A stretch of DNA of 8,452 nt from a bacterium (GTDB taxonomy: Bacteria > Desulfobacterota > GWC2-55-46 > S146-80 > JALXFI01), in assembly GCA_027069035.1 (NCBI GenBank), contig JALXFI010000050.1:1-8452 (forward strand). The letters are read 5' to 3'. The notes beneath the pieces were generated by a model. It ran no database searches and was not told the DNA's origin. It saw only the letters and a program-made list of their open reading frames with translations. How positions within the stretch are numbered: the first letter of the stretch is position 1; every line of letters begins with the position of its first letter. Position numbers and translations under genes: made by a program. Shown one piece after another: positions 1 through 6,219 of the stretch.

Positions 1-28
1 ATACATGGTTTATATGGCTATTATTTCC

Positions 29-34
29 TATAAT
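29..34 (+). promoter_or_regulatory. Possible -10 promoter element upstream of the Mo/W enzyme gene
   Basis: A perfect TATAAT lies 70 bases before the TTG start of the oxidoreductase gene, in an AT-rich leader with no convincing coding potential. No good -35 hexamer is visible at a 16-18 base spacing (the 17-base position reads TGGTTT), so if this is a sigma-70 promoter it would need an activator or another -35 interaction. In such AT-rich sequence a TATAAT can occur by chance, so this is only a candidate. Confidence 0.25.
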
Positions 35-43
35 AGATGTTTT

Positions 44-67
44 CGGAATCTTTACGGAATATCTTTA
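44..67 (+). repeat. Short imperfect tandem repeat in the leader
   Basis: Two adjacent near-copies are visible: CGGAATCTTTA at 44-54 and CGGAATATCTTTA at 55-67, differing by a two-base AT insertion. They lie about ten bases downstream of the candidate -10 box and upstream of the TTG start. They could be a tandem protein-binding site or could be chance in low-complexity sequence. No known operator is recognised. Confidence 0.3.
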
Positions 68-104
68 ATAAATTTTGTTTTTTTTAAAAAAAGGTATATA
101 AGAT

Positions 105-2219
105 TTGAAGATTCAAGATAAAGAGCAGGTGTTTAAAAGTGTATGCAGGATATGCCATGGGGGCTGTGGTGTGAGGGTTTATGTTCGAGACGGTAAGGTG
201 GTAAGGGTGAAAGGAGATATCGATTCATCTATGAATAAAGGCTGGATGTGTGTAAAGGGGGTAATGAGTCCGGAGATTGCGAACCATCCGGATCGTCTTC
301 GGTATCCCTTAAAGCGCAAGGGTAAAAGGGGCAGTGGTAAATGGAAAAGGATTTCATGGGATGAAGCACTTGATGATCTCTCTAAAAAGTTGGATAGATT
401 CAGGAAGGAATCAGGTCCTGAATCTATCGCATTGGGGCAGGGAACAGGGCGTCACCACTATATGCATGTTGTGAGATTTGCGAATGCACTGGGTACGCCA
501 AACTGGTATGAGCCGGGGTTGGCCCAGTGTTTTATCCCTCGTATCACGGTAAGCAATTTCACCTATGGAGGTTTTGTTGTTGCAGATTACTATGGAGATG
601 TAACCCCGAAGTGTATACTTTTCTGGGGACACAATCCTTTGGTATCAGGACCGGATGGTGAGATTGCCATATCTGTGATAAGAGCGCTTGACAGAGGTGC
701 GATTGGTATTGCTGTTGATCCACGCAGGTCAGAGACTGCAAGGCGATGTAAACAATGGCTTGCCTTAAGACCTGGAACCGATGCTGCGCTTGCCCTTGCA
801 ATGATTCACGTGATAATCAATGAAGATATTTACGATAAAGAATTTGTTGATAAATGGACGATTGGTTTTAAGGAACTTAGGGAGCACGTGGCAGGATTTA
901 CTCCACAATGGGCTGAGGGGATTACATGGGTTGATAAAAAAGACATAATCCATGCCGCAAAGACCTATGCATTAAACAGTCCAGCAGTCCTTGAGTGGGG
1001 GCTTGGTATAGAGCAAAATGCAAACTCTTTGCAAACTGTTAGAGCAATCGCAATATTGCGGGCTATAACAGGGAATATCGATATTCCTGGTGGAGATATA
1101 CTTGGTATGAACATACTTCGGAGTTATCCAACCCTTAAAGACAAACTGCCTGAGGGGATGGCTAAAAAGAGACTTGGTTCGCAGGATTTTAAGCTGCTGG
1201 GAGGATGGCGTGCATTCATGCCTTCTGCGCATATACCAGCACTTTTCAAGGCCATGAGGACAGGGGTGCCCTATAGGGTAAGGGCTTTACTTATATTCGG
1301 CAATAATCCTCTTTTGACAGTTGCAAATTCAAAAAAAGTTTATGACAGCCTTAAAACATTGGATCTTTTGGTGGTAACCGACCTCTTTATGACCCCTACT
1401 GCGGCTATGGCCGATTATGTTTTGCCTGCCGCCTTCTGGACTGAAGTAGATCAGGTTATAGGATACCCCTTGGTAGTTGAAAATATGGTTATGGCTCAAC
1501 AAAGTATAAACCGTATCGGTGAATGCCGGCAGGATGAATGGATAATAAACGAGTTTGCAAGACGTCTCGATCTGCCCGGTTCGGAGGATACACTTGAAGA
1601 TGTTATGAATTATCAATTAAAACCACTGAACATAACAATTGATGAGCTAAGGGAGAGAAGGTTTGTTTATCCCCCACATAAATACAGAAAGTTTGAAAGA
1701 AAGGGATTCAGAACTCCATCACGCAAGGTGGAGCTGTTCTCTAAGGCTTTGAAACGTTTGGGTTATGACCCGCTTCCATCATTTAAGGAACCTCCTGAAG
1801 GACCGGTTTCAACCCCTGATTTAGCTAAAGAATTTCCATATGTATTAACTACAGGAAGTCGAAGATTGGAGTACTTTCACAGCGAGCATCGTCAGATTAA
1901 ATCATTACGAAGACGCAGGCCTGATCCACAGGTTGAGATTCACAGAAAAGTTGCAAAGGTTCATGGCATAAAACAAGGTGATTGGGTTATAATAAGCTCT
2001 CCGCGTGGAAGTATTAAGATGCGTGCTCTTATTACAGAGGATATCAATCCTCGTGTGATTAATGTGGAACATGGATGGTGGTTCCCGGAGATGCCTGCCC
2101 CTGAATTTGGTGTGTTTAAATCTAATGCCAATGTTCTTACTAACGATAGTCCACCATATGATAATGGTTTCGGATCGTATCAATTGAGAGGACTTTTGTG
2201 TAAAGTAGAGAAGGATTAA
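105..2219 (+). CDS. Molybdopterin-dependent oxidoreductase, bis-MGD family with N-terminal [4Fe-4S] cluster (acetylene hydratase/formate dehydrogenase-like)
   Basis: This is a catalytic subunit of the DMSO reductase superfamily, binding Mo or W through two pyranopterins. The N-terminal Fe4S4 motif is C14-x2-C17-x3-C21-x27-C49 followed by VKG, with the K51 typical of these enzymes. The likely metal ligand is C142, in a CFIPR context. Further family marks are WGHNP (174-178), VDPRRSETA (204-212), a central molybdopterin domain to about residue 560, and a C-terminal molydopterin-dinucleotide-binding domain from about 577 with TGSRR and HSEHRQ (592-597). There is no Tat or Sec signal, so it should be cytoplasmic. 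At 704 residues it is full length. The TTG start follows an in-frame TAA at 99-101, with AAGG at 91-94; GTG at 129 is an alternative that still keeps all four cysteines. No electron-transfer partner follows within the window. H18 stands where acetylene hydratase has, as I recall, a catalytic Asp, which argues against hydratase activity. The substrate is unknown. Confidence 0.93.
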   Translation: MKIQDKEQVFKSVCRICHGGCGVRVYVRDGKVVRVKGDIDSSMNKGWMCVKGVMSPEIANHPDRLRYPLKRKGKRGSGKWKRISWDEALDDLSKKLDRFRKESGPESIALGQGTGRHHYMHVVRFANALGTPNWYEPGLAQCFIPRITVSNFTYGGFVVADYYGDVTPKCILFWGHNPLVSGPDGEIAISVIRALDRGAIGIAVDPRRSETARRCKQWLALRPGTDAALALAMIHVIINEDIYDKEFVDKWTIGFKELREHVAGFTPQWAEGITWVDKKDIIHAAKTYALNSPAVLEWGLGIEQNANSLQTVRAIAILRAITGNIDIPGGDILGMNILRSYPTLKDKLPEGMAKKRLGSQDFKLLGGWRAFMPSAHIPALFKAMRTGVPYRVRALLIFGNNPLLTVANSKKVYDSLKTLDLLVVTDLFMTPTAAMADYVLPAAFWTEVDQVIGYPLVVENMVMAQQSINRIGECRQDEWIINEFARRLDLPGSEDTLEDVMNYQLKPLNITIDELRERRFVYPPHKYRKFERKGFRTPSRKVELFSKALKRLGYDPLPSFKEPPEGPVSTPDLAKEFPYVLTTGSRRLEYFHSEHRQIKSLRRRRPDPQVEIHRKVAKVHGIKQGDWVIISSPRGSIKMRALITEDINPRVINVEHGWWFPEMPAPEFGVFKSNANVLTNDSPPYDNGFGSYQLRGLLCKVEKD

Positions 2220-2245
2220 ATCTAAGAAGGATGAGATTAAGTTTG

Positions 2246-2264
2246 ATATCTGTCTGATATTTTT
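2246..2264 (+). terminator. Weak possible terminator between the oxidoreductase and the glycosyltransferase operon
   Basis: A perfect 5-bp stem ATATC / GATAT (2246-2250 and 2256-2260) with loop TGTCT is followed by a run of T. The stem is short and entirely AT-rich apart from one pair, so it would be a poor intrinsic terminator. It is listed because it is the only hairpin plus T-run in the 73-base gap between the two transcription units. Confidence 0.2.
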
Positions 2265-2292
2265 CTCAAAACCTTCTACGCTCCATATAATT

Positions 2293-3237
2293 ATGTCAAA
2301 AACAGATATATCTCTTGTTGTTCCTCTTTATAATGAGTCGGAGAACATTGAAGAGATCTACCTGCGGATAAAGTCGGAGCTTTGCAAACTTTCTCTTAAG
2401 TTTGAGATTGTATTTGTCGATGACGGCTCTGTGGACGGAACGTCCGATATTCTAAAAGAGATTAAAAGAAAAGAACCTAATATCAAACTTGTAATTTTTG
2501 ATAGAAACTATGGCCAGACAGAGGCCATGGCGGCAGGGTTTGAGTATGCAGGGGGAGATATCATTATTACAATGGATGGCGACCTCCAGAATGACCCTGC
2601 CGATATACTTCCGGTAATCATAAAGCTTCAGTCGGGATATGACCTTGTATGTGGGTGGAGAAAGGCGAGAAAGGACAGATTTTTATCAAGAAGGCTGCCA
2701 TCCATGATTGCAAATGCTATTATATCTTTTATAACCAAGGTAAGCATCCATGATCTCGGTTGTTCACTAAAGGGTTTTAGAAGGGAATTGGTAGAAAATA
2801 TACATCTGTATTCCGATATGCACAGGTATATACCCATAATTGCGTCTTCGATAGGGGCCAATATTGCTGAAATCCCTGTGACGCACAGGGCAAGGGCTAA
2901 AGGAGATAGTAAGTACGGGCTCTCAAGGTCATGGAAGGTAATAATTGACCTGCTCAAGATAAAGGTGCTCGTAGATTTTTCTTCAAGGCCGTTAGCGCTT
3001 TTTAGCTGGTTCAGCCTGCCTTTCTTGTTTTTAGGCCTTGTATTTTGGGCGCAGTATTTCTTAAGTCACCATGGTTCGCAAGTCCTTACGTATTCGTTTG
3101 TATTACAGGGCACAGGCACCTTGTATCTGTTTCTTGCCTTCAGTCTTCTTGCCTTCGGTTTTGTAACCCAGCTTATTATCAAAACCGGCGATCTTAAATC
3201 CGATAAAATTATAAACAGCATTACAGGTAATGTATAA
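2293..3237 (+). CDS. GT2 glycosyltransferase, polyprenyl-phosphate/dolichol-phosphate type (GtrB/ArnC/DPM1-like), membrane anchored
   Basis: This family transfers a sugar from a nucleotide donor to a polyprenyl phosphate on the inner face of the cytoplasmic membrane, making a lipid-linked sugar for surface glycans. The GT-A domain fills about residues 5-225: LVVPLYNESENI at the N-terminus, DDGSVDGT (43-50) for nucleotide binding, the metal-binding D95-G96-D97 followed by LQNDP, the DLGCSLKGFRRE block (154-165), RYIP (178-181), and the GDSKYG loop (204-209). Two hydrophobic membrane segments follow at about 234-256 and 269-296, as in GtrB/ArnC relatives. All expected catalytic residues are present, so it should be active. 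The start is the ATG just before the domain begins; no strong ribosome binding site precedes it. It is the first gene of the apparent operon, and its stop directly abuts the next gene's start. The sugar donor cannot be told from sequence. Confidence 0.92.
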   Translation: MSKTDISLVVPLYNESENIEEIYLRIKSELCKLSLKFEIVFVDDGSVDGTSDILKEIKRKEPNIKLVIFDRNYGQTEAMAAGFEYAGGDIIITMDGDLQNDPADILPVIIKLQSGYDLVCGWRKARKDRFLSRRLPSMIANAIISFITKVSIHDLGCSLKGFRRELVENIHLYSDMHRYIPIIASSIGANIAEIPVTHRARAKGDSKYGLSRSWKVIIDLLKIKVLVDFSSRPLALFSWFSLPFLFLGLVFWAQYFLSHHGSQVLTYSFVLQGTGTLYLFLAFSLLAFGFVTQLIIKTGDLKSDKIINSITGNV

Positions 3238-4221
3238 ATGACTTTATTACAAAAAAAGAAAACGGGCAAGACGCATAAGTATAATTATGATATCTCTGTA
3301 ATAGTGCCTGTTGTCGAAAGGCATGACGACCTTGAAGGGCTGTATATTTCTTATGCGGATGAGATAAAAAAACTGACAGACAGGTTTGAATTTATATTTG
3401 TGGTAGATGGTCATAAGGATAAGGCATATCTTGAGATAAAGAGGTTTGCAGGGGATGAACCTAAAATAAAGGTGATTAAATTCCAGAAGACCTTTGGTGA
3501 GTCTATAGCCATCTCGGTCGGACTTGAAAGGGCTCAGGGCAGGTATGTATTTACACTTGCGGCATATATGCAGGTCGAACCGTATGAGATAAAAAAACTC
3601 TATGATGCATTGTGTAACGATGAGTGTGATGTTGCCATAGCTAAGAGATTGCGCAGGAACGATACGCCGTTTAACAGGATGCAGTCGGCTGTATTCCACA
3701 GGATATTAAAGCTTTTTACAGGCGCAGAATTTGGCGATATTTCATGCGGACTTAAGGGTTTGAAAAAAGAGATTGTTGAACAATTTGATATCTATGGCGA
3801 TCAGCATAGATTTATTCCCATACTGGCCGAGCATAAGGGACTGCGTGTAAAAGAAATAGAGGTGGAGCAGCACACCGGAGATACAAAAACACGTGTATAT
3901 AAACTTAGGACATACCTTAACAGGGTGATTGATATCATTGCCCTCTTCTTTCTTATCCGCTTTACATATAAGCCGCTACGGTTCTTTGGATTGGTCGGCT
4001 CTTTCTTTATTATAGCAGGCATGGCAATAAACGGATATTTGATATTTTTACGACTCTTTACAAGTAATTTTGGGCTTACGGACAAGCCGTCCCTTTTCCT
4101 GTCTTCCCTTCTCATAGTAATCGGCATACAGATATTTGCGGTGGGCCTTATAGGAGAGATAATAATATATACCCACAGCAAGAGGGCAAAGAGTTACAAT
4201 ATTAAAGAAATCCGAGAGTAG
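3238..4221 (+). CDS. Second GT2-family protein with degenerate DxD motif, probable pseudo-glycosyltransferase paralogue
   Basis: This 327-residue protein shares the whole architecture of the gene before it: a GT-A-like domain (about 17-235) then two membrane segments (about 248-270 and 287-311). Matching blocks include SVIVPVVERHDDLEGL, ISCGLKGLKKE (168-178), HRFIPI (190-195) and a GDTK loop (214-217). The catalytic positions differ: the upstream DDGS reads V56-D57-G58-H59, and the metal-binding DGD is replaced by A108-A109-Y110, in TLAAYMQVEP aligned with TMDGDLQNDP. Without these Asp residues ordinary metal-dependent transfer is unlikely. The frame is intact and the membrane part preserved, so it is not a decaying pseudogene. 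The ATG follows the previous TAA with no gap, so the two are probably co-translated; AGG at 3225-3227 may serve as the ribosome binding site. It could be a regulatory or structural partner of the active GT2, or use metal-free chemistry. Confidence 0.88.
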   Translation: MTLLQKKKTGKTHKYNYDISVIVPVVERHDDLEGLYISYADEIKKLTDRFEFIFVVDGHKDKAYLEIKRFAGDEPKIKVIKFQKTFGESIAISVGLERAQGRYVFTLAAYMQVEPYEIKKLYDALCNDECDVAIAKRLRRNDTPFNRMQSAVFHRILKLFTGAEFGDISCGLKGLKKEIVEQFDIYGDQHRFIPILAEHKGLRVKEIEVEQHTGDTKTRVYKLRTYLNRVIDIIALFFLIRFTYKPLRFFGLVGSFFIIAGMAINGYLIFLRLFTSNFGLTDKPSLFLSSLLIVIGIQIFAVGLIGEIIIYTHSKRAKSYNIKEIRE

Positions 4222-4223
4222 CA

Positions 4224-5399
4224 ATGAAGATTCTTATGATTGCTCCACAGCCGTTTTTTTCATCACGTGGCACCCCTCTCAGTGTATATTACCGCACTAA
4301 GATGCTTTCAGAGCTGGGGCATAAGATCGATCTTCTTACCTATCCAATCGGCGAGGATGTGGATATAGATAATGTAAATATATACAGGACAAGGAAGCTG
4401 CCGCTTATTTACAGTGTAAAAATAGGCCCTTCAATAAGCAAGGTCTTCTTTGATATGCTTTTATTCTTAAAGGCCGTCAATATGCTTATAAGAAACAGGT
4501 ATGATATTGTTTATGCCCATGAAGAGGCGGTTTTTTTCTGCATACTCTTTAATATTTTCTTTCATAAGAAATACATTTACGACATGCACTCAAGCCTTCC
4601 ACAGCAATTGGAGAACTTTAATTTTACAACCCTTAAACCCGTTGTCAAATTATTCGAATCTTTGGAAAGATTGTCTCTATCAAGGGCATCGGCTGTAATA
4701 ACCATATGTAATGACCTTGAGGATCAGGTGGAAAGGATGGGGTTTAGCGATAAGGATGTCCTTATCCAGAACACACTTTTCTATCCTATAAGATTTAAAT
4801 ACAGCAGGTCCGAAGTAAACCTTGGCAGGATTATAAAAAACAGAGGTAAAAAGATTATACTCTATGCAGGCACTTTTGAACCGTATCAGGGGCTTGATAT
4901 GTATCTTGAAAGTATAAATATTATAGTTAAGAAACGGAAGAATCTACTCTTTATATTTCTCGGAGGCTCCCCTGAACAGGTGTTGAGCTTAAGGACACGG
5001 GCTGAAAGATTGGGGATTTCGGATTATACGATCTTTACTGGCACGCTTGAGGTGAATCTTGTTAAAAGATTCATAAGCAAAGCCGATGTTCTTGTCTCTC
5101 CAAGACTTAAAGGCACCAATACGCCTCTAAAGATTTACGAGTATATGGCAAGCGGCGTCCCGATTGTTGCCACAAGGCTGAAGACACATACTCAAGAGCT
5201 TGACGAGACATGCGCATTTCTTGCTCGTCCCGAGCCTGAAGATTTTGCAGAAGGGATTATCGAATCCATTGAGAAGAGGAAGGATGCTCTTAAGAAGGCT
5301 AAAAATGCCTATAAGATTTACTTGGAAAGATACGGGGAAAAGGCCTATAGGGAAAAACTTGTCAAGGCATTGAGCGGTATAGATTCAGTCCATGGGTGA
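4224..5399 (+). CDS. GT4-family glycosyltransferase (GT-B fold)
   Basis: This is a retaining glycosyltransferase of the GT1/GT4 clan, expected to add a sugar from a nucleotide donor to a growing glycan at the cytoplasmic face. The N-terminal Rossmann half (1 to about 195) opens MKILMIAPQPFFSSRGTP, with the Gly-rich acceptor loop at R15-G16-T17-P18, and contains VYAHEEA (96-102) and YDMHSSLPQQ (119-128). The C-terminal half has LYAGTFEPYQGLD (213-225), FLGG (245-248), ADVLVSPR (287-294) and TPLKIYEYMASGVPIVAT (300-317). The usual E-x7-E donor motif is only half present: E306 is there, but the first Glu is T298, within GTNTP. That TPLKIYEYMA form occurs in a recognisable GT4 subgroup, so activity is still likely. 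The ATG comes 2 bases after the previous stop with GAGAG at 4214-4218 as ribosome binding site. The gene ends 8 bases into the next one. Confidence 0.92.
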   Translation: MKILMIAPQPFFSSRGTPLSVYYRTKMLSELGHKIDLLTYPIGEDVDIDNVNIYRTRKLPLIYSVKIGPSISKVFFDMLLFLKAVNMLIRNRYDIVYAHEEAVFFCILFNIFFHKKYIYDMHSSLPQQLENFNFTTLKPVVKLFESLERLSLSRASAVITICNDLEDQVERMGFSDKDVLIQNTLFYPIRFKYSRSEVNLGRIIKNRGKKIILYAGTFEPYQGLDMYLESINIIVKKRKNLLFIFLGGSPEQVLSLRTRAERLGISDYTIFTGTLEVNLVKRFISKADVLVSPRLKGTNTPLKIYEYMASGVPIVATRLKTHTQELDETCAFLARPEPEDFAEGIIESIEKRKDALKKAKNAYKIYLERYGEKAYREKLVKALSGIDSVHG

Positions 5400-6219
5400 A
5401 GAATCAACTATCGTTGCCGACGCCCACGTCCATATATATCCATTCTATGACCTTCCCTTTGCATTACAGGGCGGGATAGAGAATTTAAAGGCTCTTTCAT
5501 GTAGACTTACGCAAGACGGTGCCTCTCAGCATGCATATATGGTCTGGCTGCTTGCGGAACGGTACGACTGCAATTTTTTTGAAAAATTAAAAGAAAAAGG
5601 CTCGGGACTTAAGAGATACGGATTCAGCGTTTATAGATCAGGAGAGAAAGAAGCCCTCATAGTTGAGACTTCAGAAAACGCAACACTTTTTATTATTGCA
5701 GGCAGACAGGTTGTAACAAGGGAGAGACTTGAGATTCTCTCCTTTTTTAGTAATACACTCTGGGAAGACCGAAAATACTCTGTTTATGAGATACTTCAGC
5801 GTGTGAAAGACTCCGGTGGAATACCTGCAATCAACTGGGCGCCTGGAAAATGGTTTTTTAAAAGGGGAAGACTGGTTGAAGATGTTATAGAAAACTGTAC
5901 TTCAAAGGATTTATTTATCTGTGATACTTCATTGAGAAACACGCTTTGGCCTGTGCCGCGGCTTATGGTTAAGGCAAAAAAACGTGGGCTTAAGGTGGTT
6001 GCAGGCTCCGACCCGCTTCCCTTTGAAGGTGAAGAGAGGTATATAGGCGCTTACGGAACGCTCTTAAAGGGAAGGTTTGATGCCGGCCGCCCCGCTGCCT
6101 CTCTCAGGGCGCTGTTTCGGGATACTGCGGATATTAAACTGCTTGGAAAGAGAAACAGCCCTATCACATTTTGCCGCCGGCAATATAAAATAATGAAGTA
6201 TCAAAACAAAAAACAATGA
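5392..6219 (+). CDS. PHP-like putative metal-dependent hydrolase, uncharacterised
   Basis: This 275-residue cytoplasmic protein has no signal peptide or membrane segment. The N-terminus carries D10-A-H12-V-H14, the HxH metal-binding signature that opens PHP-domain phosphoesterases and many amidohydrolases. Later landmarks are NWAPGKW (148-154), FICDTS (175-180) and a C-terminal GSDPLPFEGEE stretch (205-215), whose Asp207 sits in a GSD resembling the last metal-binding aspartate of these folds. The histidines expected in the middle of a typical PHP domain are not obvious, so the metal site may be reduced or altered. I do not recognise a characterised family. The ATG overlaps the preceding gene by 8 bases, and the stop overlaps the following GlpD-like gene in an ATGA, so translation of all three is probably coupled. 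A hydrolase acting on a sugar- or glycerol-phosphate intermediate would fit the neighbours, but that is inference. Confidence 0.7.
   Translation: MGEESTIVADAHVHIYPFYDLPFALQGGIENLKALSCRLTQDGASQHAYMVWLLAERYDCNFFEKLKEKGSGLKRYGFSVYRSGEKEALIVETSENATLFIIAGRQVVTRERLEILSFFSNTLWEDRKYSVYEILQRVKDSGGIPAINWAPGKWFFKRGRLVEDVIENCTSKDLFICDTSLRNTLWPVPRLMVKAKKRGLKVVAGSDPLPFEGEERYIGAYGTLLKGRFDAGRPAASLRALFRDTADIKLLGKRNSPITFCRRQYKIMKYQNKKQ

Noticed and set aside
78..92. T8 followed by A7 as a self-complementary hairpin or terminator
   Set aside because: It has no GC stem or loop, and it runs directly into the AAGG that probably serves as the ribosome binding site of the TTG-initiated gene. It is better read as an AT-rich leader.
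2225..2277. AGAAGG (2225-2230) and CCTTCT (2272-2277) as a stem flanking the intergenic gap
   Set aside because: A 6-bp stem with a 41-base loop and no T-run after it is expected by chance and would not act as a terminator.
2263..2291. Promoter-like TTCTCA (2263-2268), 17-base gap, TATAAT (2286-2291) just before the first GT2 gene
   Set aside because: The spacing is good, but the predicted transcription start would fall at about 2297-2299, inside the coding sequence and after the only sensible start codon at 2293. There is no nearby in-frame alternative start before the conserved LVVPLYNE block.
3238..4221. Second GT2 as a decaying pseudogene
   Set aside because: The reading frame is full length, membrane segments and most GT2 blocks are intact, and the start is tightly coupled to the upstream stop. 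Targeted loss of catalytic residues with conservation elsewhere fits a functional non-canonical protein better.
4501..4698. Internal plus-strand reading frame of 65 codons within the GT4 gene
   Set aside because: It lies wholly inside a well-supported gene in another frame and has no recognisable domain or independent ribosome binding site.
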